Assembly (NCBI GenBank): GCA_958449715.1 | Contig: CAUDIU010000021.1 | Span: 1-23,210 of the forward strand | DNA from: an uncultured Clostridium sp. | Lineage (GTDB): Bacteria; Cyanobacteriota; Vampirovibrionia; Gastranaerophilales; Gastranaerophilaceae | DNA: 23,210 nucleotides | Reading direction: 5' to 3' | In this document: positions 1 through 7,910 of the stretch, piece after piece | How the letters are laid out: every line of letters starts with the position of its first letter | How positions within the stretch are numbered: position 1 is the first letter of the stretch | Notes under the pieces: model-generated | Databases searched by the model: none | The model's input: the letters and a program-made list of their open reading frames with translations, nothing else | Told to the model about the DNA's origin: nothing | Program-made: the position numbers and the translations under genes

Positions 1-1
1 C

Positions 2-1261
2 ATGAATAAGCGTAAGAAGAAGTATATAGCTGCGCTTGAAATTATTGATAAAATATATTCAAAACATAATCTTGAAGCTGGGAAAATTTCTCATGGCTGG
101 ATTTTAGATGGCGATAAAAAAATTGATGAAGTATTACTTTTACCATTCAAAAATCCTCACAGCTACACTGGAGAAGATGTCATTGAAATTCATTGCCATG
201 GCGGTATCAATGTAGTAAGAAACATTCTTGATGTTGTTTTGAAAAATGGTGCAAGAATGGCTGAGCGTGGCGAATACACAAAACGTGCATTCTTGAATAA
301 AAAAATGGATTTATCTCAAGCTGAAGCAGTAGCAGATTTAATCCATGCAAAAACCAGAGATTTTGCAAAACAATCAGCCAAAAATTTATCAGGTGTCCTA
401 AGCACAATAAGAAAAGATATATTTGATGTTCTTTCAAAAATCGTTGCAGGAATTGATTTTCCTGAAGATGTTGCAGAACCTGAATATGATTACATAATTT
501 CTGAATTTGAAAAAGCACTTTATAAAATAAATTCAATCCTTGCTTCTGCAAATTCATCTAACATAATGCGTCAGGGTATAAAAATTGCAATTGTCGGCAA
601 ACCAAATGTCGGAAAATCTTCATTATTTAACACATTACTGAACGTAGAACGTGCAATCGTTACAGATATTGCAGGTACAACTCGTGATGTTTTGAAAGAA
701 ACTCTTGATTGGGATGTTGCAATTACTCTAATTGATACAGCAGGCATAAGAGATAATGAAGAAGTAGATAAAGTTGAAGAAATCGGAATTGAATACTCAA
801 AACAATCTGCTGATGAAGCTGATTTGGTAATATTTTTATACGACGTTTCTAAAGGAATGGATGATGAAGACAAAGCCATTCTGGATTTGATAAAAGACAA
901 AAATCATATAGTTATTGCAAACAAATGTGACTTAATAAAAGAAAGAAAAGACGGAATTTTTTATCTTTCAACAGAAACAAAAGAAGGACTTGATGAGCTT
1001 AAAAACAAAATTAAAGAAGCATCATACAATTTCTCTTTAGAAGATACAGAATTCATTACAAATAACCGTCAGCAAGATTGCCTTGTAAAATGCAAAGAAA
1101 GTCTTACTCAGGCACTTGAGGCTGCAAAAATTCATGAACTTCAAGACTTAATTTCAATCGACTTAAAATCAGCATTGTTATTTTTAGATGAAATTACAGG
1201 AGAAGTTATTACTGACGATATTTTAAATAACATCTTTGACCATTTCTGCATTGGTAAATAA
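2..1261 (+). CDS. mnmE: tRNA modification GTPase MnmE (TrmE), 5' end missing
   Basis: MnmE works with MnmG (GidA) to install the carboxymethylaminomethyl group on wobble U34 of certain tRNAs. The visible 419 residues include the end of the N-terminal formyl-THF-binding domain (SYTGEDVIEIHCHGG near residues 54-68), a helical region, an inserted Ras-like G domain (G1 GKPNVGKS about 199-206, G2 TDIAGTTRD, G3 DTAG, G4 NKCD) and the C-terminal Cys motif ending FCIGK. The family is about 450-460 aa and normally starts with a beta strand rich in I/A/G. That part is absent, so roughly 35-40 residues lie before the window and the ATG at base 2 is an internal codon. The 3' end is complete. No convincing terminator follows, only a weak ATTGAT/ATCAAT hairpin near 1290-1307. 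Identification is secure. Confidence 0.95.
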   Translation: MNKRKKKYIAALEIIDKIYSKHNLEAGKISHGWILDGDKKIDEVLLLPFKNPHSYTGEDVIEIHCHGGINVVRNILDVVLKNGARMAERGEYTKRAFLNKKMDLSQAEAVADLIHAKTRDFAKQSAKNLSGVLSTIRKDIFDVLSKIVAGIDFPEDVAEPEYDYIISEFEKALYKINSILASANSSNIMRQGIKIAIVGKPNVGKSSLFNTLLNVERAIVTDIAGTTRDVLKETLDWDVAITLIDTAGIRDNEEVDKVEEIGIEYSKQSADEADLVIFLYDVSKGMDDEDKAILDLIKDKNHIVIANKCDLIKERKDGIFYLSTETKEGLDELKNKIKEASYNFSLEDTEFITNNRQQDCLVKCKESLTQALEAAKIHELQDLISIDLKSALLFLDEITGEVITDDILNNIFDHFCIGK

Positions 1262-1312
1262 AACATTATTATAAATAATTTAAAGGAAAATTGATTATTT
1301 TATCAATATAAT

Positions 1313-1636
1313 TTAATAACTAAAATATCTGTCAAAATCTACATCGTCAAAACTGCAAAGCAGTTTATACACATCATCATTTTCATCCATTCTTTGAAAA
1401 CTATAATCATCAAATTTCCAATATTTTGGATTTATACCTTTTACTCTCACAATACCTGCATCACGTAGTATTACCAATTTCTTTTTAACTGTATCTACAG
1501 GTAATTCAACCATCTTAGCAAGCTCGACTGCTGTTACCCAATTTTCACTGGCACCTTTTTCAGGCGTCATAAACATCAGTTCAAGGCCGACTTTTTTTAA
1601 TTCTTTATCTTCATTTTCGAGCATATAATCATACAT
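1313..1636 (-). CDS. small winged-helix DNA-binding protein
   Basis: This 107-aa protein reads as a MarR/ArsR-like winged helix: a helix, a segment WVTAVELAKMVELPVDTVKKKLVILRDAG (about residues 35-63) that fits helix-turn-helix, then a short wing (IVRVKG) and an acidic, aromatic C-terminal tail (residues about 70-107). No effector domain or metal-site Cys cluster is visible. It is convergent with mnmE. No Shine-Dalgarno site precedes the ATG at 1636; instead TAATAT lies exactly six bases upstream (1643-1648), a spacing seen at other genes in this window. An in-frame ATG four codons later is the alternative start. The fold is a fair inference; the target and signal are unknown. Confidence 0.6.
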   Translation of the reverse strand: MYDYMLENEDKELKKVGLELMFMTPEKGASENWVTAVELAKMVELPVDTVKKKLVILRDAGIVRVKGINPKYWKFDDYSFQRMDENDDVYKLLCSFDDVDFDRYFSY

Positions 1637-1642
1637 ACAAAT

Positions 1643-1648
1643 ATATTA
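1643..1648 (-). promoter_or_regulatory. -10-like box six bases before the winged-helix gene
   Basis: TAATAT on the minus strand is followed by six bases and then the ATG at 1636. No clear -35 box is visible. It is listed because the same spacing recurs at purB, dxr, both XRE/pilin cassettes and 9482. Confidence 0.25.
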
Positions 1649-1737
1649 AAACCAAACATAAAATTTTTTATCATTTTTTTAGAGTAAATAAAACTACTAC
1701 AAATGTAACATTTTATTAATATTATAGGCTATTGCGA

Positions 1738-1765
1738 TTTACATTAACTATGATTAGTATATGAT
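1738..1765 (+). promoter_or_regulatory. sigma-70-like promoter for the hypothetical gene at 1796
   Basis: TTTACA (1738-1743), a 16-base spacer and TATGAT (1760-1765) precede a GAGGGG Shine-Dalgarno site at 1781-1786 and the ATG at 1796. The spacing suits a leadered transcript, in contrast to the leaderless-looking genes elsewhere in the window. Confidence 0.45.
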
Positions 1766-1795
1766 TGTAAAAAAGTGTTAGAGGGGTATTAATTT

Positions 1796-2239
1796 ATGAG
1801 AATTACTTTTAATCCGCAAAACGGAAATAATTATAATCAAAACTTTCAAATGAGATTAACAGAAGCACCAAGCTTAGGGAAATATATTGATAGCTTTCAC
1901 TTCAAAAATCAACAAGATAATTTAAAGAAAGCCGTAAATTTAATCAGGGAATATGTCAGTCATTCTCCTGAAAACAAAAATCTTACAATTGGAGCTCTGC
2001 ATCCATCAAAAGCAAATTACGTAAAAAGCGGCACTTATGATGAATTTTTTATTACTAAAAAAAATAAATTAAAAAAGACATCAGATAGAATGGAACGTGA
2101 AAATATTTATATGCAACTTGAAGGAACAGATAAAATTCAAGGATTTTACATGAACCCAGATGAAAACCCAAAAAATTTAGCTGTTTGGTTTATGAATACT
2201 CTTAATTATTACAAACGTTCTTTTATGAAAAAATCTTAA
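1796..2239 (+). CDS. hypothetical protein, 147 aa
   Basis: I recognise no domain. The protein is soluble-looking and basic, with no signal peptide or membrane segment. The N-terminus (MRITFNPQ, then N/Q-rich, then FQMRL) is a short polar stretch of the kind seen on other hypotheticals here. The rest is mixed alpha/beta with many Lys and Asn. The start is set by GAGGGG 9 bases upstream. The gene is convergent with hydF and their 3' ends overlap by 17 bases (2223-2239) with no terminator between them, so transcripts from the two strands must cross. Function unknown. Confidence 0.7.
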   Translation: MRITFNPQNGNNYNQNFQMRLTEAPSLGKYIDSFHFKNQQDNLKKAVNLIREYVSHSPENKNLTIGALHPSKANYVKSGTYDEFFITKKNKLKKTSDRMERENIYMQLEGTDKIQGFYMNPDENPKNLAVWFMNTLNYYKRSFMKKS

Positions 2240-3395
2240 CAGCTCTTGGCAAAATTCCAAGACAATAAGATATAGCAACACCATAATTTGTAATAGGTAC
2301 GCCTGATTTATTAGCAATCAAAATACGAGATAGCACTTCTCGTCTGTTTGTCATACAAGCTCCACAATGGATTATCAGCTTGTAATCTTTTACATCAGGG
2401 AAATCATGTCCTGCATAATTATGAATAACTAAATTTTTACCGGTTCTTTTTCTTAAAAGATTTGGGATTTTTACTCTGCCAATATCATCTTCTATTGCAT
2501 GGTGTGTGCAACTCTCTAAAATTAAGACCATATCGCCATCTTTTAAATTTTCAATCGCTTCAGCCCCTTTTGTAAATTCATCTAAATCCCCTTTCAATCT
2601 CGCAAAAAGGATTGAAAAAGATGTAAGAGGAATATTTTCAGGCACAATTTCAGAAACTTTTTTGAAAGCCTGACTATCAGTAATTACTAACGCAGGAGGA
2701 GTTTTCAAATTCTCAATAGCTTGTTTCAGTTCTGTTTCTTTAACCACATAAGGCATACAATTACTGTCTAATAAATCTCTTATAGTCTGCACTTGAGGCA
2801 AAATAATTCTGCCTTTCGGAGCCTCTTTATCAATAGGTATTACAAGAATAACCGTACTTTGAGGAGGGACTAAATCACCTGCAATCTTTGGAGAATTCAC
2901 AAAATCCTCAGGCAATAATTTTACAAGTGCTTCCTTAAACTTAAATACAAGAGCTTCATCATCTTTTACAGATGTGTATAAAACATTATCATAACCGGAA
3001 AGCTCTACTTTTTTAATATCGCATTTATTTTCAACAATCAGATATGGGATTTTAAGTTCTTCGAACTTTTTAATAAGTTCATTCTCATAATCATCAATCC
3101 CGTTAAAATCACATACGATAATTGCAACATCTATGCGGTTAATAACTTTCATCGTTTTTTCAACACGTTTTTCACCTAATTCAGACTCATCATCTAATCC
3201 TGCTGTATCTAAAAAAGTTACAGGTCCTACAGGTAAAAGCTCCATAGATTTTTCAACAACATCAGTAGTTGTTCCTGCAACATCTGATACAATCGAAATT
3301 TCTTGATTTGTTACTCGGTTTAAAAAAGAAGATTTTCCGACATTAGTTTTTCCAAAAACTCCTATTTGCAAACGCATTGATTTTAATGTTTTCAT
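2223..3395 (-). CDS. hydF: [FeFe] hydrogenase H-cluster maturation GTPase HydF
   Basis: HydF is the scaffold on which the 2Fe subcluster made by HydE and HydG is assembled before transfer to apo-hydrogenase. The N-terminal GTPase domain shows G1 GKTNVGKS (residues 15-22), the TTTD switch region, G3 DTAG (63-66) and G4 NKCD (123-126). A dimerisation region follows, then a C-terminal cluster-binding domain with the CxH...HCxxC ligand set, CTH at 296-298 and HCGAC at 343-347. I chose the ATG at 3395 (390 aa) over a TTG one codon upstream at 3398 because GAGGG lies seven bases before the ATG. hydE and hydG are not in the window. Both hydrogenases further downstream should need this protein. Confidence 0.95.
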   Translation of the reverse strand: MKTLKSMRLQIGVFGKTNVGKSSFLNRVTNQEISIVSDVAGTTTDVVEKSMELLPVGPVTFLDTAGLDDESELGEKRVEKTMKVINRIDVAIIVCDFNGIDDYENELIKKFEELKIPYLIVENKCDIKKVELSGYDNVLYTSVKDDEALVFKFKEALVKLLPEDFVNSPKIAGDLVPPQSTVILVIPIDKEAPKGRIILPQVQTIRDLLDSNCMPYVVKETELKQAIENLKTPPALVITDSQAFKKVSEIVPENIPLTSFSILFARLKGDLDEFTKGAEAIENLKDGDMVLILESCTHHAIEDDIGRVKIPNLLRKRTGKNLVIHNYAGHDFPDVKDYKLIIHCGACMTNRREVLSRILIANKSGVPITNYGVAISYCLGILPRAVKIFS

Positions 3396-3430
3396 CAACT
3401 CACCCTCTACAAAGTAATTTAAAAAATTAT

Positions 3431-3460
3431 ATTAAAAAAGGCCGTCAAAAGACAGCCTTT
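3431..3460 (-). terminator. Rho-independent terminator of rpsO
   Basis: On the minus strand AAAGGCTGTC - TTTT - GACGGCCTTT forms a 10-bp stem with one G-T pair and a four-base loop, followed by TTTAAT. It lies between rpsO and hydF and should separate the two. A TATAAT sits at its distal edge (3426-3431, minus strand) and could serve hydF, but I see no matching -35. Confidence 0.8.
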
Positions 3461-3485
3461 AAAACTTTTACCATCGGTTAAGAAA

Positions 3486-3749
3486 TTAACCTCTGATACC
3501 CAATTTCTTGATTAATTCTCTGTATTCATCAAGATTTTGAGATTTCAAATAAGAAAGTAATCTTTTTCTTTTACCTACCATCATCAAAAGACCTCTTTTT
3601 GTAGCGAAATCTTTTTGATTAGATTTAAGGTGTTCAGTAAGTTCAGAAATTTTTTGGCTCATTAAAGCAACTTGAACTGCTGTAGAACCAGAATCTTTTT
3701 CGTTTTTACCGTATTTTTTGATAATTTCTTGTTTGTTTTTTAAGTTCAT
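3486..3749 (-). CDS. rpsO: 30S ribosomal protein S15
   Basis: S15 binds the central-domain three-way junction of 16S rRNA early in small-subunit assembly. The protein has 87 aa (family about 89) and shows the usual features: the conserved GSTAVQVALMSQKISELTEHL helix (about residues 21-41), then a loop with HLKSNQKDFATKRGLL and KRKRLLSYLK near the C-terminus. The reading frame is open for 32 codons further upstream, but the ATG at 3749 is the true start: AAGGA lies eight bases before it and the family sequence begins there. The upstream leader contains a strong hairpin. A terminator follows, so the gene is probably monocistronic or the last gene of a unit with the 157-aa gene upstream. Confidence 0.97.
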   Translation of the reverse strand: MNLKNKQEIIKKYGKNEKDSGSTAVQVALMSQKISELTEHLKSNQKDFATKRGLLMMVGKRKRLLSYLKSQNLDEYRELIKKLGIRG

Positions 3750-3763
3750 TTTAATTTCCTTTT

Positions 3764-3799
3764 CTTGTTGAGTGATTATTGGCGTAAGCACTCTACAAG
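3764..3799 (-). promoter_or_regulatory. leader hairpin directly upstream of the rpsO ribosome binding site
   Basis: On the minus strand CTTGTAGAGTG (3799-3789) pairs with CACTCAACAAG (3774-3764): ten of eleven positions pair, with an A-A mismatch in the middle and a 14-base loop. The stem ends two bases before AAGGA. S15 represses its own translation through mRNA structures in several unrelated bacteria, so an autoregulatory leader is a reasonable inference, but no known S15 leader class is recognised here. Confidence 0.5.
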
Positions 3800-3859
3800 T
3801 TGCATGATAATATATAAAGGAAAAAATGCAAGCATGAAATCTCAAATATGTTAAGGTTT

Positions 3860-4333
3860 TTAAACTATTCTATGAGTTTGATAATTTGCAGTTTGTAACG
3901 CTGCAATAAATTTTGAATAAGCTTCATTTACAGAACTAGAAGTTTTATTATACAAACCTTGGTCATACAAAGAATTTTTATCTGACATAGATGTCAATAA
4001 ATCACCTTTATTTGAAACTTGGTATTTAGACATTAAGCTGTTATTAATAGAGTTTTGCTGCTTTAATAAAGCCTCATATTCAGCTTCCAATTGTTTATAA
4101 TTTGCAATCAAAGCTTCAGATTGAGCCTGATGTTTGTCATATGCTTCCATTCGCATATTATAAAATGCTTCTGACGGATTATATGAATATTTTGGATTGT
4201 TTTGAGCAAAAGTATGAATTGATTGTGATTTCAATTGAGCCAATTGAAATTTCTCGTAAGAGCCGTATTTTGCTTTTAATTCAGGGCTTTTTTCAAATTG
4301 TTCCTTTGAAACATAGCTAATTGCATCAACCAT
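3860..4333 (-). CDS. hypothetical coiled-coil protein, 157 aa
   Basis: I recognise no family. The protein is predicted helical: an N-terminal YVSKEQFEKSPELKAKYGSY segment, a central Q/A/E-rich stretch (about residues 70-100, KHQAQSEALIANYKQLEAEYEALL) that reads as a coiled coil, and a C-terminal helix. There is no signal peptide or membrane segment. I chose the ATG at 4333 because GAGG precedes it by about seven bases; a TTG at 4345 is in frame but has no ribosome site. There is no terminator before rpsO, 110 bases downstream on the same strand, so read-through into rpsO is possible. Function unknown. Confidence 0.65.
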   Translation of the reverse strand: MVDAISYVSKEQFEKSPELKAKYGSYEKFQLAQLKSQSIHTFAQNNPKYSYNPSEAFYNMRMEAYDKHQAQSEALIANYKQLEAEYEALLKQQNSINNSLMSKYQVSNKGDLLTSMSDKNSLYDQGLYNKTSSSVNEAYSKFIAALQTANYQTHRIV

Positions 4334-4409
4334 AATAATCCTCAATCTCTTATACTCTATATATATAAAGTATTTATTCCCAAAATAATTGCTTTTTATA
4401 TTAAGTTTT

Positions 4410-4554
4410 ATTACATAATAAATATTATAGATAATAATTAGTCATTGCGAGGCAACAGCCGAAGCAATCCAGCTTTTATTTTTTCATAAGCTGAATTCTT
4501 TCGGGCATAAGCCCTCAAAATGACAAAAGAATAAAATAATATTTATTATGTAAT
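4410..4554. repeat. palindromic MITE-like intergenic element
   Basis: A perfect 19-base inverted repeat (4410-4428, ATTACATAATAAATATTAT, and 4536-4554) bounds the element. Inside are GTCATTGCGAGG (4441-4452) and its imperfect partner CCTCAAAATGAC (4513-4524, 10 of 12 paired), then a GAAGCAATCCAG / CTGAATTCTTTC arm and a perfect CAGCTT/AAGCTG core stem (4470-4475, 4488-4493). The core GTCATTGCGAGG...GCAATCC is a motif I recall as a dispersed palindromic repeat in several bacterial phyla. There is no ORF inside. The right arm ends eight bases before the putative purB -10 box, so the element probably supplies or disrupts promoter sequence for purB. Confidence 0.75.
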
Positions 4555-4561
4555 TTTATGC

Positions 4562-4567
4562 TAAAAT
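4562..4567 (+). promoter_or_regulatory. -10-like box six bases before purB
   Basis: TAAAAT is followed by AAAATT and then the purB ATG, with no Shine-Dalgarno site. The stretch TAnAATAAAATTATGATT is nearly identical to that at the second pilin gene (16688). No good -35 is visible; that position falls in the arm of the palindromic repeat. Confidence 0.35.
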
Positions 4568-4573
4568 AAAATT

Positions 4574-5869
4574 ATGATTGAAAGATATTCACGTAAAGAA
4601 ATTGCAGATATATGGGACTTACAGTCTAAGTTTCAATATTATTTAGATGTAGAAATTGCCGTTGCAGAAGCATACGCAGAGTTCGGAACATTTCCTAAAG
4701 AAGACATTCAAGAATTAAAACAGAAAGCTAAATTTGATTTAAAAAGAATTGATGAAATCGAAGCTGAAGTAAAACATGATGTTATCGCATTTTTAACCTG
4801 CGTAAATGAAAGTTTAGGCGATCTAGCAAAATATATGCATGTAGGAATGACAAGTTCTGATGTTATTGATACAGCTTTTGCTCTGCAAATTCAAGACAGC
4901 GGAAAAATTATTCTAAAAGACCTAGATGAAACAATTCAATCATTAAAAGATTTAGCAAACAAACACAAAAATACAATTTGCATAGGACGTTCTCATGGAA
5001 TTCATGCAGAGGTAATGACATTTGGAGTTAAAATCTGCAACTGGATTGATATTTTAGAACGTCAAAGAGCTAATTTTATCCACGCACTTGATGAAATCAG
5101 AGTTGGACAAATTTCAGGACCTGTCGGAACATACAGCAATATTCCTCCTGAAATTGAACAAATTACGTGCAAAAATCTTGGCCTAAGACCTGCAAGAATT
5201 TCAACACAAATTATTGCAAGAGATTATCACGCATACTTTATTCAATCTTTAGCCCTAATTGCAAGCGTAATTGAACAATTTGCAACAGAAATCAGACATC
5301 TACAACGCACTGAAGTTTTGGAAGTAGAAGAAGGATTTGGCAAAAATCAAAAAGGGTCTTCTGCTATGCCTCATAAGAAAAACCCTGTTTTATCAGAAAA
5401 CTTATGCGGACTTGCAAGAGTTGTGCGAGCAAATTCAATAGTTGCGCTAGAAAATATTCCGCTATGGCACGAAAGAGATATTTCACACAGTTCAGCAGAA
5501 AGAATTATTTTCCCTGACAGTTTAACTCTTGTAGATTTTATGCTTTCAAGATTTAACGGAATTGTTAAAAATTTAGTAGTACATGAAAAAAATATGCTTA
5601 AAAACACCGACAAATTTGGCGGTATAGTATTCTCACAAAAAGTATTACTAAAACTTGTAGAAAAAGGTCTGACAAGAGAAAATGCATACAGATTAGTTCA
5701 AAGAAATGCCCTTGATGCATTTGAAAATGATGGAGATTTCAGGGTAAATCTTCTAAATGATGAAGACGTCACAAAATTGCTTACACCTGTTGAAATAGAT
5801 GAAATTTTCAACAAAGAAGAATTTTTGAAAAATATTAATACAATCTATTCAAAAATACTTGATTTATAA
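4574..5869 (+). CDS. purB: adenylosuccinate lyase
   Basis: PurB performs two fumarate-releasing steps of purine synthesis: SAICAR to AICAR and adenylosuccinate to AMP. The 431-aa length is normal. The fumarase/aspartase superfamily signature SSAMPHKKNP is at about residues 262-271. The first substrate-binding motif TSSDVIDTA is near 93-101 and the catalytic-His region GRSHGIHAE near 137-145. The ATG lacks a Shine-Dalgarno site and sits six bases after a TAAAAT box, so translation may start on a leaderless message. No other pur genes are nearby. The end of the gene carries the promoter of the hydrogenase operon. Confidence 0.95.
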   Translation: MIERYSRKEIADIWDLQSKFQYYLDVEIAVAEAYAEFGTFPKEDIQELKQKAKFDLKRIDEIEAEVKHDVIAFLTCVNESLGDLAKYMHVGMTSSDVIDTAFALQIQDSGKIILKDLDETIQSLKDLANKHKNTICIGRSHGIHAEVMTFGVKICNWIDILERQRANFIHALDEIRVGQISGPVGTYSNIPPEIEQITCKNLGLRPARISTQIIARDYHAYFIQSLALIASVIEQFATEIRHLQRTEVLEVEEGFGKNQKGSSAMPHKKNPVLSENLCGLARVVRANSIVALENIPLWHERDISHSSAERIIFPDSLTLVDFMLSRFNGIVKNLVVHEKNMLKNTDKFGGIVFSQKVLLKLVEKGLTRENAYRLVQRNALDAFENDGDFRVNLLNDEDVTKLLTPVEIDEIFNKEEFLKNINTIYSKILDL

Positions 5870-5887
5870 GCGTAAATACGGTAAAAT
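5859..5887 (+). promoter_or_regulatory. promoter of the sensory hydrogenase operon
   Basis: TTGATT (5859-5864), a 17-base spacer and TAAAAT (5882-5887) overlap the last codons of purB. The transcript would begin near 5894 and meet GAGGAAG (5898-5904) before the ATG at 5913. The leader is therefore very short. Confidence 0.55.
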
Positions 5888-5912
5888 TAATATATACGAG
5901 GAAGTTTATATA

Positions 5913-6161
5913 ATGTCAAAGATAAAAATAACTGTATGTATGGGAAGTTCGTGTTTTGCTCGCGGGAATCAACAAAATCTTGCGTTTATTGAAGCTTTTA
6001 TAAAAACTCATGATTTAGAAGCTGAAATAGATCTTGCAGGTGCAAGATGCGAAAATAAATGTGCATCAGGTCCTAATGTTACCATTAACGGAGTTGAATA
6101 CAACAGCGTTAATGAAGAAAAACTTGAAGAAATTTTAACTAAATTAGTTAATAAAAAATAA
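5913..6161 (+). CDS. thioredoxin-like [2Fe-2S] ferredoxin (NuoE C-terminal type), first copy
   Basis: This 82-aa protein has the four-cysteine pattern C9-x4-C14...C46-x3-C50 of thioredoxin-like [2Fe-2S] ferredoxins and the NuoE/HoxE C-terminal domain. It lacks the N-terminal helical part of NuoE. I chose the ATG at 5913 because GAGGAAG precedes it by eight bases and the cysteine motif starts at once; the frame is open back to 5859 but overlaps purB without a ribosome site. It is followed after 27 bases by the sensory hydrogenase. Its likely role is electron exchange with that protein's FeS relay. A second, divergent copy ends the operon at 9115. Confidence 0.85.
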   Translation: MSKIKITVCMGSSCFARGNQQNLAFIEAFIKTHDLEAEIDLAGARCENKCASGPNVTINGVEYNSVNEEKLEEILTKLVNKK

Positions 6162-6188
6162 TACGCATCTTAATAATGGAGAATAAAA

Positions 6189-7910
6189 ATGGATAGTCAT
6201 TATCCCGTCTACACATTGATTAACGAATGTCATGACTGTTATAAATGTATTAGAGAATGTCCTGTAAAAGCAATTAAAATTGAAAACGGACACGCATCAG
6301 TAATCCCTGATAAATGTATTGCTTGCGGGAATTGCGTAAAAGCTTGTCCTTCAAACGCAAAAAGGGTAAGAAGCGACATAGCAAAAGCAAAAAATTTAAT
6401 TCTTGCTCAGAAAAAAGTTTTTGTATCTCTAGCCCCTTCTTGGAGCGGAGTATTTGAACATTCTCCTAAAAAAATGATTGCGATTTTAAAATCATTAGGC
6501 TTTTCTGAAGTATCAGAAACCGCTCTTGGTGCTCAAGAAGTTTCAATAAAAACAGCAGAGATTTTAAACAGTGCAGATCGAGGACTTTTTATATCAAGTG
6601 CCTGCCCTGTAATTGTCGATTACATCAAGCATTATCGTCCGGAATTTTTAAAATGCATAACTCCAATCGGTTCTCCTGCAATGACCCATGCAAAAATTTT
6701 AAGAGAAAAATACGGAGATGACATTTCAATAGTCTTTATTGGACCTTGTATAGGCAAAAAAAATGAAGTTTCATACACTGATTTAATAGATGTTGCATTA
6801 ACTTTTGAAGAATTAAAAATATGGATTCACGATGAAGGTCTTGATGTAGCAGGTATTATCTCAAATGAAGATAATAAATTTGTACCATACACAGCCTTTG
6901 AAGGAGCATTATACCCAATTGACGGCGGTATGAATGAAACCTTAAAAAGAATTGGTGTAAAAGACGGGATTCAACTAATAGATGTCTGCGGATTACACGC
7001 TTTTGAAAGAGCTTTAAACAATCTTAACCCTGACAAAATTGATAAAACAATTTTTGTAGAAGCTCTTGCATGCGAAGGCGGTTGCATTGGCGGACCTTGT
7101 ATTTCAACCAACAAGGCAAGTTTATCTATCGTATCAGATGTTTTATCTAAAGTAAAAAACAGAGAATATATCCCTAAAAAAGCAACAACAATTGTTGATT
7201 ACGATATGAAACAATGCAAAGTTGTAACAAAGGAATATCCATTAGAAGATATATTAAAAACATTAAAAAGAATAGGTAAACACACAGTAGACGATGAATT
7301 AAACTGTGGCGGATGCGGATATGCAACCTGCAGAGATTTAGCAAAAGCCTTACTTGATGGAGATGCAGAACCATCAATGTGCGTTTCTTACATGAGAAAA
7401 ATTGCCGTCAGAAAAGCTGCTGCAATGATTAGATGTATGCCTGCAGCTGTCGTAATGGTTGACAACAATATGAATATTCTTGAAGCCAATGACAGTTTTA
7501 TGAAAATGTTTACAGGCGAAATGTATGATGTCTTTAAAGCTAGACCTGACGGACTTGCAGGTGCTGCAATTGATAGAATTGTAGATTTTGCAGACATATT
7601 CAAAACAATTCTAAAAACAGGAAAAGATATTCACAAAGAACGCTACCACGTTAAAAATAAATTATATGACATTTCAGCTTTTACAATTGAAGAAAATGAA
7701 ATTGTCGGAGCTGTAATCACAGATGTAACATCTTCTGAAACAAACAGAGAAAAAATTTCGCAAAAAGCCCACGAAGTTATATCAAAAAATATTTCAATCG
7801 TACAAGAAATTGCCTGCCTGTTAGGTGAACATATGGTTGAAACAGAAACTCTCTTAAGCTCTATTGCTGAAGATTATGATGATAATAATGATAACGAGGG
7901 TAATAATTAG
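6189..7910 (+). CDS. sensory-type [FeFe] hydrogenase with PAS region (HydS-like, group C3-like)
   Basis: Domains in order: two [4Fe-4S] ferredoxin motifs (C14/17/20/24 and C43/46/49/53); the H-cluster domain (about 70-330) with ligands C139 in SSACP, C187 in GPCIGKK, and C295 and C299 in EALACEGGCIGG; an additional FeS motif CGGCGYATC...C398 (373-398); a PAS-like region (about 408-515, PAAVVMVDNNMNILEAND); and a helical tail to 573. All H-cluster ligand cysteines are present. The preceding residue, Cys in the TSCCP loop of catalytic enzymes and used for proton transfer, is Ala138. That substitution plus the PAS region and the following phosphatase marks the sensory subgroup. GGAG precedes the ATG. 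It probably senses H2 or redox state in the cytoplasm and passes a signal to the phosphatase. Confidence 0.85.
   Translation: MDSHYPVYTLINECHDCYKCIRECPVKAIKIENGHASVIPDKCIACGNCVKACPSNAKRVRSDIAKAKNLILAQKKVFVSLAPSWSGVFEHSPKKMIAILKSLGFSEVSETALGAQEVSIKTAEILNSADRGLFISSACPVIVDYIKHYRPEFLKCITPIGSPAMTHAKILREKYGDDISIVFIGPCIGKKNEVSYTDLIDVALTFEELKIWIHDEGLDVAGIISNEDNKFVPYTAFEGALYPIDGGMNETLKRIGVKDGIQLIDVCGLHAFERALNNLNPDKIDKTIFVEALACEGGCIGGPCISTNKASLSIVSDVLSKVKNREYIPKKATTIVDYDMKQCKVVTKEYPLEDILKTLKRIGKHTVDDELNCGGCGYATCRDLAKALLDGDAEPSMCVSYMRKIAVRKAAAMIRCMPAAVVMVDNNMNILEANDSFMKMFTGEMYDVFKARPDGLAGAAIDRIVDFADIFKTILKTGKDIHKERYHVKNKLYDISAFTIEENEIVGAVITDVTSSETNREKISQKAHEVISKNISIVQEIACLLGEHMVETETLLSSIAEDYDDNNDNEGNN

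Noticed and set aside
207..557. 116-aa open frame on the minus strand inside mnmE
   Set aside because: It lies wholly within the secure mnmE frame on the opposite strand, is Leu/His/Gln-rich as expected for the antisense of A+T-rich coding DNA, and has no ribosome site.
1286..1310. Terminator after mnmE
   Set aside because: ATTGAT/ATCAAT is only a six-pair A+T stem with no U-tract, so it is too weak to call.
4102..4320. 72-aa plus-strand frame opposite the 157-aa coiled-coil gene
   Set aside because: It is the antisense of a gene with a good ribosome site and has no initiation signal of its own.
4441..4524. CRISPR-like or tRNA-like structure suggested by the palindromes before purB
   Set aside because: There is only one copy, no spacer periodicity, and no anticodon or T-arm geometry; it fits a palindromic intergenic repeat.
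5859..5912. N-terminal extension of the first [2Fe-2S] protein (18 extra codons)
   Set aside because: The upstream start overlaps purB and has no ribosome site, while GAGGAAG points to the ATG at 5913, where the family sequence begins.
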